A stretch of 64,000 bases of DNA from Caprimulgus europaeus (lineage: Eukaryota > Chordata > Aves > Caprimulgiformes > Caprimulgidae): positions 248,001 to 312,000 of the forward strand of contig OU015535.1 in the NCBI GenBank assembly GCA_907165065.1, given 5' to 3'. The notes below the pieces were generated by a model. The model worked only from the letters and a program-made list of their open reading frames with translations. It did not search any database and was not told the DNA's origin. The stretch's first letter is position 1, and every line of letters begins with the position of its first letter. The position numbers and the translations under genes are program-made. Positions 36,452-48,500 of this stretch are shown here, piece after piece.

Positions 36452-38789
36452 GTATTAAAATAAAGGAAAAAAAGTTACATGAATATTACTGCAGAATTTC
36501 ATGCTCACTGTTAGCCATATACATAGAAGATTATTTATTGTGGAGTAAAACCTTCCACAGGAGTGAAGAGAATGGAACGAGGCTTCTAACGCTGTGCGTG
36601 GGTGATCCTTTAGTTACCAATAATTAAAGAGTAGGTGGAAACTGTGTCTTCTCATCCCGAAATGCCCAAACTGCTCCCAGTTAAAACAATTGTCTTCTCA
36701 GTTCTCTAATTGCAAATGCTGGGTTGGGGCAGAGGAGTTGAGAGAGAGGTTAAGTCTAATTTCTAGGGACTGGGTGCTGAGCCAGGGAGCAGTTCCCTCA
36801 GTGCTGACTTAAATTCTTGGTCAGCCTTGTAGAAGTCTGCAATTAAACATCGGTTGCATAAGCGGGTTGTGTTCATATTTAATAAGTCACCTTTCTTGTG
36901 TGAGAATGAGGTGTTACATCTTTTATTTTTATGCTGACTTTATGGAAGAGCAGTTCATAATATTGCAGCAACATCTTGTTAAGTTAACCCATCATGCTGA
37001 AGGATATTCAGCAGGCTTTTACAGCAATAGCTGAGGGACCTGATACCCTGTGCTTCTGCAGTGCCCCTTTGTTTCCTCACACTCTAGTACTCCGTTTCCT
37101 CTGTTATTTTGCAGGCACCTAATGATAATAGAGCTGTGCTGCAGAGTTGTGCTGCAGTGATGGTCTGGGAGGACTAATCCTGCTCCACCTCAAACCACAA
37201 CATTTTATAGAAGAGAAATCTGGAATAATTTTGTGTATTAATTTGGTTTTCACCAAAGAAAGCCTAAACCATTATTTTAACAAAACTGAAGCCAGATCAC
37301 GGGCTGGACTCTTTCCTGGAGTGTGCACAAATCTTCACCATTGCATCGCCTCTTGGAAGATGAGTGTGATGACTCTGTGTGGGTGGGCTGGCAGGGTAAG
37401 AAGTGCTGTATTGTTTCAAAAAGCATCACGACTTCCCTGTAGGTACCAGATGAACACTGAGCTGGTGTTTGTGAATCTACTCCTGCTGCTTGGCTAAGGT
37501 TTGCATTTGACGCCTGGGGATATTTAAGAGTGGGGGAGAAAGCCTGCTCCCAAACTTGTGGAAATGTGACAGTTTTCACAATGGTGAGAAACAGAGGAGG
37601 AGCTGAGGTTGTACTGACACCCACGCAGTGGCTGCCCACAGCCTGAGCACGGGCTGGGGCTCTGGAGGAGACTGGGGCCGGGGCTGGGTTGGAGATCGGG
37701 GGCTGTCATGGGGACACTCGGCCGCTTCTGCCTCTAGCAAGGCCACACACGCGCTCCCTGCGTATGCCCGGACTGCAGTCAGACCGTTTGCAGATGTTCA
37801 AATAGAACCAAAATTTTCTTCTTAGGGGAGTGTGTGTGGAGCCACTACACTGTTTCCATTTTGGTCTAATGTGGAGGACACGGCGTCTGCTTGCTTTGTC
37901 AGCTACGTATAACTCCTCCTAACGTTAAATACAGTCACACGTATTTACACAACCAAAATCTCATTTGATTTTTCTTTCATCCTCTTGCAGAAGTTTTTAG
38001 TTTAGTGGCAACAAAAGTTCACCTGACTCCGTGGGAATAGCATCACGATGAAGGCTAGCTGTGCCTTAATTAAATTAAACAAAAAAATCATCTAAATGCT
38101 CAGTTGTAGAAAGGTTGTTTTTTTGTTTTTTTTTTTTTAAGCCCTGAAAATAAAAAAATGAGGGCCCAGGGGAAGGCAAAAGGTTGGGAACCGGCTCTTC
38201 CCTGTCCTCCTCCGTGTGTCTGAGCCCAAAACCCAGCGGGGCTGAGGCCGTGTAAGGCTAACTGTGAAAGAGCAAAATGGCACATGCACTGTGGGGGGAA
38301 ATGCTGGTGCTAATGATATCGGGTAGTAGTTAATACTTACCTCACTGTCAAATTCTGTTCATAGGCTGCAGGTAAGGATGAGAAGGGATGCCATGCTGTC
38401 AGCAGAGGTACCTCCATGATGCATTTGCTCAGTTTCCTGGGATTTATTGGCTAGCTGCTTGCTGAACAGCTATGGGTATCTGTGTTTAATAGCACTTGAT
38501 GAAAGTTTTCTCTTCTGTGAATTTTTATAACAAAGGCTGTGTGAGGCATATACTTAAGATAACCCTACATTGCCCTTCATGAAGTGTGCAATTTCAGTAT
38601 GATTTTGCTCAGTTTTAAGTAAAGACTTAACATTTTAAGAAGGAACAGGCTTTTGCTAATGTTTCTAGTGTCCATTACACCATTTGAAGGTTTATCATGT
38701 GTGTTCTCAGGACTGTTAATGGGCTTTAGTGACTTACACTTTGTGGTCAGCTGCCAAAGATAGTTTAATATTTACAAATGATTGATCAT
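36452..38789. other. Intron 1 single-copy sequence
   Basis: No exon or transposon is recognised. A GC-rich, G-run-bearing spot lies near 37620-37760. The rest is AT-rich with short homopolymers. Confidence 0.5.
37674..37702 (+). other. G-quadruplex candidate
   Basis: Four G runs (37674-37677, 37680-37683, 37686-37688, 37698-37702) with loops of 2, 2 and 9 bases could form a quadruplex on the sense strand. It is weaker than the (GGGT)n tract at 18558. Confidence 0.45.
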
Positions 38790-39792
38790 TGAGTTGTGGT
38801 GAACAGAGTTCAGTCCAGTTGGTGGCCAGTCATTAGTGGTGTTCCCCAAGGATAAGTGTTGAGGTCAGTCCTGTTTAACATCTTTATCAATGATCTGCAC
38901 AAGGGGATTGAGTGTGCCCTCAGTCAGTTTGCAGGTGACACCAAGTTGAGTGGGAATGTTGATCTGCTTGAGGGTAGGGAGGCTCTGCAGAGGGATCTCG
39001 ACAGGCTGGATCGATGAGCTGAGGCCAGTGGCATGAAGTTCAACAAGGCCAAGGGCTGGGTCTTACACTTGGGTCACAACAACCCCATGCAGGGTTGGGG
39101 AGGAGTGGCTGGAGAGCTACCTGGTGGAAAAGGACCTGGGGGTGTTGGTTAACAGCCAACTGAACATGAGTCAGTGGAGTGCCCAGGTGGCCAAGAAGGC
39201 CAAGGGCATCCTGGCCTGGATCAGCACCAGTGTGGCCAGTAGGAGCAGGGAAGTTCTCTTCCCCCTGTTCTGGGCACTGGTGAGGCCGCAGCTCGAGTGC
39301 TGGGTTCAGTGTTGGGCCCCTGAGTCCAAGAAGGACCTGGAGGTGCTGGAGCGTGTCCAGAGAAGGGAACGGAGCTGGGGAAGGGTCTGGAGCACAAGTG
39401 TGCTGAGTTCCCGGCTGAGGGAACTGGGGGTGCTGAGCCTGGAGAAAAGGAGGCTGAGGGGAGACCTTCTGGCTCTGTCCAAGTCCCTGCAAGGAGGGTG
39501 CAGAGAGGTGGGGGTGGGTCTGTTCAACCAAGGACAAAAGGAAACGGCCTCAAGTTGTGCCAGGGGAGGTTTAGATTGGATCTGAATTAAAACTTCACTG
39601 AAAAGGCAGTCAGGCAGTGGCACAGCTGCCCAGGGAGGTGGTGGAGTCACCTTCCCTGGTGGGATTTAGCAGACGGGCAGACGAGGTGCTCAGGGCCATG
39701 GGTCAGAAGTGGGATTGGCAGTGCTGGGTTGATGGTTGGACTCGATGATCTTAAAGGTCTTTTCCAACCACTACGATTCTGTGATTCTGTGA
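38790..39792 (+). mobile_element. CR1 LINE with decayed reverse-transcriptase end (~1 kb)
   Basis: This is the longest CR1 copy here. Its first 150 bp translate to reverse-transcriptase landmarks: SGVPQG (about 38836), then LFNIFINDL and FAGDTKL (38928 on). The catalytic FADD motif has become FAGD, and an in-frame TAA follows SGVPQG, so the element is dead. It continues through the ORF2 end and 3' UTR to 'ccactacgattctgtgattctgtgat'-type tail at about 39792. It is close in sequence to the copy at 41808-42550, 2 kb downstream. Confidence 0.95.
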
Positions 39793-41807
39793 TCTTGGTT
39801 TTCAGTTTTTAAAAATTATTTCACTGTAGGTAATACCTTCACCACATTTCTGCACTAGCATTTTTTATGCTAGTCCTGAGTTGCTCAGCCGGGCTGCCTG
39901 CGGAAGAGTGACGGTCTGACAGGACACTACTGTTGTAATCTGTGTGCAGTTGCTGCTGGATTCACGTGCAGGGGGAGATGACGACCCAATGCCCTGCTTA
40001 ACCAGATCCAAGTGACGTTGTGAACTGGCCTGTACAGATAAAGCATTCTGTCAAATCTAGCAGAAGGGTTTAAAAGTCAGCAGTTGCTGATCAAAATCGC
40101 TGCAATGTGATTTTGGAAAGAGTGAGTGTGAGCTGTGCTTTATACCCCAGTGAGCAGTGAAGGGCACCCTTTGCACTCGGGAGTAAAGGTCTAGAGTCTC
40201 TTCTGCTCCCAAAGTACTGGACAGCGCTGATGTTCAGCAGCATTAACTCCTGATCCCTGACAGCTCCATCTACAGCAGGGTCTTTCTGTTCTTTGAGGCT
40301 TGGTCATGAGCTGTGCAGATATCTGCTTGCAGTGGATAAGGCCATTAGTTCGTTGACCTCTTGTGATGCAGAGGAGAGAAAGGTGTGTCAGGATAGCTTT
40401 TTTTTTTCCTTCAGTCATCAGACTTGAAATGATCGTGAAAGGAGGACTTTTCTGTGTTTACTTCTGTACTACTCCCCTTCACCTTCCTGCCTCCAGATGC
40501 TCTCCTTTATAGGAAGGCACAAATACACTCACACTAAAACCCCCATTCCACTCTAATTTAACCTCCACAAAATGCATTTGGGGCCTGCTAATTTTCCTTC
40601 TCTGCTACAGTTACAGTAATTTTTCTTCAAAATTAAAAAAAAAAAAAAGAAAAAAGAAAACCCCAGCCTTGGATGAGTGTGCAGCTGCTGGTTAGCCACT
40701 AACTCACTAACGTTGGAGGCAGCAGCAGGCTCTGATGTGGTCATGGGGGCACCATCCTGCTGATTGTCCCCAGGGCAGGACCCTGAGGACTGAGGAGGTG
40801 CTCCACACTGTCAGGAAATGTATTTTGGATGTCAGTAGTCATGTGTGCTTTTGAGTAGCAGAGGACACACTTTGGGAAGGTACAAATGCTGATTTATAGC
40901 ATGAGCTGTGAAACAAAGGTGGCGTTGGCATCTTCAGGGGCAGGGTGTTGTGGTGAGGGCCGTGCCCTCCCTCACAGCAGCAGGGAACAGTAATGAACGA
41001 AATACCTTGTGACTAATGTCCTTTGGCTTTTCCCTCTGAGCTCTCCAGTCCCTGCCCTTGGAAGTCAGAGGGACAGTAATGAGTGCTGCAGTGCTGGCTT
41101 TGCTCACTGACACCGAGGAGAGCACGTACCCTGAGCACATTTTGGTGACTGTAGTTGAAGGAGGGTAGGATGTGTGAGGGCCTCTGCTAATCGATACAAA
41201 GCCTTCTGAAGGGAAGAGAGCCCGGGGTCTCTCTGAGTTGTAAAGAGCAACTGAAGGAAAATGCATTGTTTGATTTTTTTTTTTTTTTTTTTTGTTCTCA
41301 TTACTTTTGTCCTTATTTTTTAAAAAAGGACATCTTGATTAACTGCACCTTTTTTTTTTAAGTTGGGGGTTTGGATTCTATTTAATTTTTGATGGATAAA
41401 CCCTTTTTTTCACTAGAAGAGCTGTTTATGTTAGCCTCCTAAAATGGGCAGTTTTGGCAAATCCTGCTTGATTTTCAGCAGAGAAAAAGCTGAAACGCAT
41501 CTTCTAGAGTGCACCCAAGCTCCTCTGTTGTGTGTTTGCTCTAGTGATGGTCATGGCCCTGCTCTCCTGGTGCACCCACACATGTGAACATCACGGTGCG
41601 TTTCAGACTTCATTGAGAAAGGCAAGGGATTGTTTTCAGACAAGCTCTCATATCACCTTTCTCCCATATCTATACCTGCTTTTCTGTTCTAGAAGTTTGA
41701 AATGAATTCCTCTTAATGTGCCTCGTGCAGGAACACACTGTGCACGTTCCAGTCTGCTTGTGGTGGTGCCCCACACACGGTGATGTGACTGCAGTAATTA
41801 ACCTGCT
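39793..41807. other. Intron 1 single-copy sequence between two CR1 copies
   Basis: I see no exon. There are A-rich (40636-40660) and T-rich (41274-41293) homopolymer tracts. Otherwise there is nothing recognisable. Confidence 0.5.
41274..41293 (+). repeat. T20 homopolymer
   Basis: Twenty consecutive T residues. A shorter T16 run is at 11173-11188. No adjacent retrosequence was recognised on the minus strand, so it is listed as a simple repeat. Confidence 0.9.
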
Positions 41808-42550
41808 TCAACAAGGCCAAGTGCCGGGGCCTGTCACAACAACCCTGTGCAACCCCATGCCAGGTTGGAGAGCAGTGGCTGGGGAGCTGCCTGGTGGAAA
41901 AGGACCTGGGGGTGTTGGTCAACAGCCGGCTGAACACAAGCCAGCAGAGTGTCCAGGTGGCCAAGAAGGCCAATGGCTTCCTGGCTTGGATCAGAAACGG
42001 TGTGGCCAGTAGGACCAAGGAAGTTATCCTTCCCCTGTACATAGCATTGGTGAGGTCACACCCTGAGTGCTGTGTCCGGTGTTGGGCCCCTGACTCCAAG
42101 AAGGACCTGGAGGTGCTGGAGCGTGTCCAGAGAAGGGCAGCGGAGCTGGGGAAGGGTCTGGAGCACAAAGTGTGCTGAGTTCCCGGCTGAGGGAACTGGG
42201 GGTGTTGAGCCTGGAGCAAAGGAGGCTGAGGGGAGACCTTCTGGCTCTGTCTGAGTCCCTGCAAGGAGGGTGTAGCAAGACGGGTGTGTGTCTTTTCTCC
42301 CAAGTAACTAGTGATAGAGGCAGTGGCCTGAAATTGTGCCAGGGGAGGTTCAGATTGGATGTCAGGAAAAAATTCTTCACTGAAAGGGCACTGGGACAGG
42401 CTGCCCAGGGAGGTGGTTGAGTCCCCATCCCTGGAGGTATTTAAAAGATGGTTAGACAAGATGCTCAGGGATCTGGTTTGGTAGTGGACAGGGATGGTTG
42501 GACTTGGGTGATCTCAAAGGTCTTTTCCAACCAAGTGATTCTATGATTCT
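41808..42550 (+). mobile_element. CR1 LINE, 5'-truncated (~740 bp)
   Basis: It begins at 'caacaaggccaagtgccggg', passes 'gaaaaggacctgggggtgtt' and ends with the canonical tail 'gtgattctatgattct'. It shares long near-identical blocks with 38790-39792, so both belong to the same, relatively young subfamily. The two copies lie in the same orientation 2 kb apart and could recombine. Long frames on both strands are CR1. Confidence 0.94.
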
Positions 42551-43145
42551 AAACATCTCTGAGTGAAAGCAAGGGCTAACGCCTCGTGTTGGTACATCTG
42601 TTGAGTACAATTAGCTTCATGCAGCTGTGTTTCACTGCAGAGAAAAGGACAGCGTGGCATTTATTAAAGACTGCCCTTCGCTGCTCGACATTCCAGCATC
42701 ACAGGCAGCTGGATGTGCAGCCTGCAGAGAATGCACTTCTCGGCTGGGTTAACACCACTGGGGGCCGTGCACAGATGATGGAGGTTCCACTTGAGCAGAG
42801 ATGAGCATGAGGGACACTGCTGTCCTATTTTTCCACATGATTCTTTTGTGAAAAGGTTAAAGGAGAAACGTGTGCACTTGAGTGTGTAGGCTGTAGGCAG
42901 TCAGTGATGCCCAGTCTCTCGTCCCTCACTTCCAACTGCCAGTGCTGAATTAGAACCTGCTGCGATGAATCCTTCTGACTCTGGGGTGTTTGCAGCTGGG
43001 CAGGAGCTGCGTAGTTTGCTGCTGGTGTACTTCATGGTGTTGGACTGATCCTGTTTTCCTGATGTTTTTCAAACCCCTCTTAAGCTTTTAAAGAATACCT
43101 TTTAATCTCTGAAAATTGGTTATGGAAGTAATAATATATTATGTT

Positions 43146-43716
43146 ATTGTTGTCATAGTTTAATTTAGCTGGCAGCCAAGCAAGACACAACCACTCACAC
43201 CCCACCCGCGGAATAGGGGAGAGAGCTGGAGGGGTAAAGGTAAGGAGACTTGTAGGCTGAGATAAGAACAATTTAATAATTAAAATAAAATAAACTAGTA
43301 ATGCTAATAATAATGATAAATAGATATATGCAAAAAATTTTTTTAAAAAGTGATGCAGAGTACAACTGCTCACCACCCACTGGTGGGGATCCTGGAGGAG
43401 CGAAAAGAAACCCCGAACCTGAAACCACAATCCCAGAAGAGTGAGCCTGAGTGATCCCCAAGATAATTCCCCACTTTCCAGTCAGCCCTGACCATGATGT
43501 GATGATATGGAATATCCAACTGTCAACTCGGGGTTTTGCTACCTACTAGACTTTGCCCCTCCTAGTCCTTTGCACCTGCAGACTACCCAAACATGGTGTC
43601 CTTGTACCTCATCAACATTCTTCTCATAAGAAATCTCACACTCAAACCAAAACACAGTGCTTTCTAGCTACTAAGAAGAAAATTAACCCCATCCTAGCAA
43701 AAACCAGAACAATTAT
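43146..43716 (+). mobile_element. Solo LTR of avian ERV type
   Basis: The likely LTR is 43151-43711 (561 bp), starting TGTCATAGTTTAA and ending AAAACCAGAACA. Flanking pentamers ATTGT (43146-43150) and ATTAT (43712-43716) agree at 4 of 5 positions and are a probable target duplication. The interior (ggcagccaagcaagacacaa ... gagataagaacaatttaata) matches a widespread avian ERV LTR type as I recall it. AATAAAATAAAC near 43286 may be its polyadenylation region. There is no internal retroviral sequence. The strand is assigned by the TG...CA reading only and could be reversed. Confidence 0.75.
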
Positions 43717-43721
43717 AATAA

Positions 43722-43765
43722 TAACCTGGCACAAGTTGCCCAGAGAACCTGTGGATACTTCCCCA
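43722..43765 (+). mobile_element. Small CR1 remnant
   Basis: The stretch cctggcacaagttgcccaga and the following 'gaacctgtggatacttccc' resemble the CR1 3' UTR block 'cctggcccaggttgcccaga'. About 40 bp are recognisable, next to the LTR. Confidence 0.5.
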
Positions 43766-43989
43766 CAAATACCTTGGTATATCACCTTTTTCTGCATGTT
43801 ACGCTCTGTTCAGTGCTGTGGTGACCAGGCATGGGCAGAATAGCTAGATACTACTGTGTGATAAAGTGTGTCAGCAGGAATAGATTTTTCATGTAGGTAT
43901 TTGCTTGTAGAGAGGCAGAATAATGAGGCTGGAGGTTGCCTGGTCAGGAGACCCTGCAGGCTTTGGATTTATTCCTTCTCTCATGTTGA

Positions 43990-44105
43990 TTGATGTTTAA
44001 CCGTGGGTAAGGCCTTTAACTTCTTGGGGTGTGTGTGTATCTCGGTTTCCTTAATGAAAAATGGGCTGTAACTCTTCTTCCTTTCTGTGAGAATTGACTT
44101 TCCAC
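43990..44105 (+). repeat. MIR-type SINE relic
   Basis: The series 'gtgggtaaggcctttaactt', 'tctcggtttccttaatgaaa' and 'aatgggctgtaa' parallels the MIR series 'ttgggcaagtcacttaacct', 'cctcagtttcctcatctgt' and 'aaatggggataa' in the same order and spacing. It is diverged and old. Confidence 0.65.
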
Positions 44106-44574
44106 AATGAGAAAGAGCAGAAAAATGTTACAGGTAATGTACAAAGCCTCTGTAAATGGCTTGTCACTTGACTTGTTCCAGCATCTTCTGAGAGCAGCAG
44201 AAATTGCAGATGGATGTGTAAATCCTTGCCTGTTGTTATGTGTATGTCCCAGTAAATGGAGACCCTTCTACAGTTTAATGCAAGCGTTGATGCTGCAGGT
44301 CTTCTCTCAGAAAATATACCTGAGCTACTGAAGTCTGCAGCACGAACTTTTTAGCTAGAGCTTTTTTCTTCTCCATGCCATTTCTGAGACACTTAACACA
44401 CCTGAGGTCTCTGACCTTGCATGAAATCCAAAAGCCTTTTCTTAAAGTGTGTTTCGTGACTTGCCACTCTGGTGTGGCGTTACAGCTAACACAGCCGCTG
44501 TGCACTGTGTCGTGGGTGGAACGGTAGTGGGACCAATCAGTGGCCAATCTTTTTAACTTACTCTTCATAACAAG

Positions 44575-44841
44575 GAGTGTGGACAATAGGACAAGGGGTG
44601 ATGGTTTTAAACTGGAAGAGGAGAGATTGAGGTGAGATATGAAGAAGAAATTCTTTGGTGTGAGGGTGGTGAGACCCTGGCCCAGGTTGCCCAGAGAAGC
44701 TGTGGCTGCTCCTCCCTGGAAGTGTTCTCGGCCAGGTTGGCTGAGGCTTTGAGCAACCTGGTCTAGTGGAAGGTGTCCCTGCTGCTGGCAGGGGGTTGGG
44801 ACTGGATGAGCTTTAAGGTCCCAAACCATTTTATGATTCTT
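44575..44841 (+). mobile_element. CR1 LINE 3' fragment
   Basis: It holds 'ggacaaggggtgatggtttt', 'ccaggttgcccagagaagct', 'gctgctggcagggggttggg' and a tail 'ttttatgattctt'. It closely matches the 3' ends at 11418-11870 and (antisense) 4182-4715. The minus-strand frame of 263 codons across 44275-45066 is partly antisense CR1 and not a gene. Confidence 0.92.
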
Positions 44842-45127
44842 TGCTAACAGCAGAGCCCTGCCAGCCAGCAGGGCCTGGCTGAACCATGGGGAAGCTCCTA
44901 TGAACGATGCAGGACAGCCTGGCCCGTTTGCAGGCCGGTCGGTCTGTTGGCGATGCTGGGCAGGTGCTGGGCGTTCTGCGGGATTGCCTTTGCAGCCAAG
45001 GCTGGTGGCTGCTCCAGTGGTGGTCCTGCATGGTTTGCTTTGCCAACCTGCCTTTTCGTCCTCCATCAGGGAATGGTGGGGAAAGGGTCTTAACAGCAGT
45101 CACTGTGGGGTTGAAGGTATGGTTTTT

Positions 45128-45558
45128 TACTCTGCCCTGGTGAGGCCACATCTGCACTGTTGTGTCCAGTTCTGGGCTCCTCAGTTCCAGAGGGACAGGG
45201 ATCTTGTGGAGAGAGTCCAGTGGAGGCCACAGAGATGATGAGGGGCCTGGAGCATCTCCTATGTGAGGAGAGGCTGAGAGAGCTGGGACTGTTCAGCCTG
45301 GAGAAGAGCAGCCTGAGAGGGGACCTGATCAGTGTCTATAAACACCTGAAGTGTGGAGGTGAAATGAATGGGGCCGGGCTCTTTCCAGAGGTGCCCAGTG
45401 ACAGGACAAGGGGCAATGGGCACAAACTGGAACACCAGAAGTTCCTGACAAACTTAAGGAAAAACTTATTTCCTGTGAGGGTGCCGGAGCCCTGGGCCAG
45501 GCTGCCCAGAGAGGGTGTGGAGTCTCCATCTCTGGAGATGTTCAAAACCTGCCTGTTT
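45128..45558 (+). mobile_element. CR1 LINE fragment truncated at both ends
   Basis: It starts near 'tctgccctggtgaggccaca', contains 'ctgttcagcctggagaagag' and 'gtgagggtgccggagccctg', and stops at 'gagatgttcaaaacctgcct' without the usual CR1 3' tail. The missing 3' end indicates a later deletion or rearrangement, because CR1 normally loses its 5' end only. Confidence 0.9.
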
Positions 45559-47784
45559 TTTTTTCTCCTTAGCAGGTTTTATCTGTGTATGATGAAGAGG
45601 ATAGGAGCTGCCTCAAATTTTAACTTCACATTGGAGTAATAGGATGGGACAGCCCAAGAAATTTCACCTTGGGTCAAAAGCATCCAGCAGAAATAATTGC
45701 TACTTCGTACCTGATGCGAGGCCTTTGCGAACCAAAGGGGTGGTTTTGGTCTGGGCGGGTATCCAAGTAATGGAAACTTGGAAATTAAGAAAGCAGTTTG
45801 AATGTCTGAGACTAGTGGGGAATCAGTGCCAAAGTGGCACAGCTACAAGGGCCCAAAATTTTGTCTAGTTTCTTTCTTTAGGAAAAAATATCAAAATTGC
45901 ACTTTTCTAGTCCTGAAGTCCTATCTTATTACCCTTTTTGCTTAAAAAAACATAAAAAGCATGACTCGGTAGTTTTGCAGTGCGATCTTGACCCTGTTTT
46001 TTGATACATTTTTTGCATTATGGCTGTGGGTTTGTTTTTTTTTTTCTCCTCTAAGCAGCTTTCAGCTTGAACTCCTGTACCTGGGGATGAATGTTTAATG
46101 AAAAGACTGTGCCCTCACTGCTTCTGCCTGTGCTTGCTTAGCTCATGCTGTCTGATTTGCATGTGCTCATTAAGGTGGTCCCAATTCTACCACTTTGCTA
46201 ATGAATCCAAGCTTTATGGCTGAATGAGGGAGCAGAAGGACAAGAATTGATATGGCTGAGAATAATTTCCAGATTGCCTGGCTGGTGGGGCTGCTAGCCT
46301 TGCCCAGGAGAGAGTGGGCAAAGGAGCAGCTCTCCGTCACACCTGAGCTGTGATCTGCAAGGCCAGGTAAGGGAGGGCCGGGAGAGGCTGTTGGAAGAAA
46401 CTAATGCTGCTGATGCTCCTCATGCTGGGTCTTGTGTGTGTTTCTAAATCTCCTGACTCAAGAGCTGTCATGTTTACACTTTTTCACATGAATTCACCTT
46501 GGAAGCAAACTGAATCTTGGGTGCTTCAGCACTTTCCACAGCTGAAGCCAAACTCCCAGCTTCAGTAATCCCCGTGGAGCCTCCAGACCCCTTGGTTCAA
46601 GCCTGTCAGATGATCCAAATCACAAAGGAGTGGAAATGGAGCACCCCTGCCTGTGAACAAAAGAAGTCCAGTGCTGGTGATTTTAAGTGGAGTGTCTCCT
46701 ACATTGCTCTGACTCATTTCTGACTTCATTTATTCCATGTTTTCTCCCCAGATTTTTTTTTTTGATGGGTCACATCAAAGGAGTATCTATTGAGGGAGGA
46801 GAGGAGGCTACAGCCCCTTCCTAGCTGTGTCCAGTATGGCCAACATCTGGCCACTGGCTCTTGTAACAATATGTAGAGTTGCTGCTTAGCCATTGATTAG
46901 GCACAACTGCATCTGGCCCTCCGGACTGTGCACGTTAGTACAGTTTAAGTGTCTAACTAAGCTGGCAGGCTAAATTAGACTTTTATTGGCATATCTTTTC
47001 ATCTCAGCAGCAGTGGACTGAAGCAATATATTCTAAATATAGGCTCCAATGTGTTTTTACCATTAAAAAAAAATCCTCTAAATGATCTATGGAATGTCCC
47101 TCTAATCTGTGGTCTTGTAAGGTATTTGCATTTCTTCCTGATGAACCTGAAACCTTGTTAAATCTTGTGTAAGTCTGATGATCACGCTGGCTCAGCTCAA
47201 GTGGAAGCAAGGGAGTGCCAGAGCTGCTGCCAGCCTGTCCCTCCTGGCTTGTTCTCCAGCATGGTCAGAACATCCCTTCTGGTCTGCTACAGCTGGTGGG
47301 CTGCGGCGGGGAAACTGTAGAGCTGACTTCTCCTCTGCCATGCTGACCTCGTATCCCTGACGGGAGAACAAATAGGACCTGAATGGGAGTAATTCACTCA
47401 ACACTTGACCTAGAAGTCATCTGAACCTTGTATTACGGTATCAAAACCTCATGTTTGTTTTTGGGAGGTTTTATTTTCTTTTTTTCTCTTGAATTTCACT
47501 CTCTTAAAAGCCTCAGCTCCTGCAGGGCACTTTCTACTGGTGATATAATAGCACAAAATGCCTGTTCTGTTTGAGCTGCAGCTTCCCCAGTGCTACTGAG
47601 GGAGTCACAGTGGTGAGGTCTGTGAGATGAAGCAAGGCTCCAGTTAAAGGTACTGGAGCGGTTTAGAAGAACTGTGAAGGAGCTGAGTAGCCTTGCTGGT
47701 GTTAAGGACGTTGGTCTCAGCAGGGCAGCTGAGCTGGCTGTTGCTGGAAGGAGGGATGAGCATCTTCTGGCCATGGCGTGTGCA

Positions 47785-47818
47785 CATCCATCCATCCCTT
47801 CATCCATCCATCCATCCC
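47785..47818 (+). repeat. CATC microsatellite
   Basis: Imperfect tandem CATC units in two blocks separated by CCTT. Frames open through it encode short His/Pro/Ser-type repeats and are artefacts. Confidence 0.9.
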
Positions 47819-48049
47819 CTCCCTCATGCTGCTGCTGCTGTCAGCCCTGGTCACCCAGCTGAAGGAGCTGGGAGCTGAGGGGGCTGGGAGTGCAGGATTC
47901 ACTCATGCTCAGAGGGTCCTGATGCTTATGGGAGCACAGGAAAATGCGTCCCTGCAGCCGTCGGCTTCGGGTGTGAGCCTCGAGCGTTCGTTTAAGGGCT
48001 CGTGGAGAAGCTGTTAGTCAAAGCGTTGATCTGCTGACTGGAGAATGCA

Positions 48050-48500
48050 CAAATGGCCACTTTACAAGCAAATTTAAAATGTAAATATGTGAATGCAATG
48101 CACAAGAGGAATATAGTACATATAGCACCTCCTTTTATTAAATTCCGTGCTCCTGTAAAGAGGCACCAGTCTTCTCAGAAACCTCAGTGGTTTTGCACTT
48201 TGCAATTGCTATTTTAGATCATTATGATCATAATGAATTTGTTATTATGAAAATTATGCAATGCCTGGTGAAGTGCTGTAAAACATCTTTTATTTTGAAT
48301 CTGATAAGCAGAAAGAATTAGGAGCTGAACTGGTGCTAAAATTTAGTAATTAAATTCAGAATGATAGTGCAGAAACACGAACAAAAATTGAGTGGCTTTT
48401 AGTGCTAATTAATCTTCTGATGTATGTTAATGTGTCCTGATCAGTTTAATGTTGATGAAACATATTGATAATTAAAATGAATTGAAGTTGCTAGGAGCAA
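48050..48500. promoter_or_regulatory. AT-rich homeodomain-type motif cluster, possible enhancer
   Basis: About 450 bp carry many ATTA/TAAT cores (for example taattaaatt, gctaattaat, tgataattaaaa). There is also a perfect 18-bp palindrome, tcattatgatcataatga (48219-48236), and C/EBP- or POU-like words (attatgcaatg). Composition of this kind is common in conserved non-coding enhancers of large vertebrate introns, but AT-rich neutral DNA can look similar. Confidence 0.25.

Noticed and set aside
35523-36463. Open frames of 75-110 codons in the 35.5-36.4 kb region
   Set aside because: They fall inside the solo LTR, which has no retroviral coding sequence.
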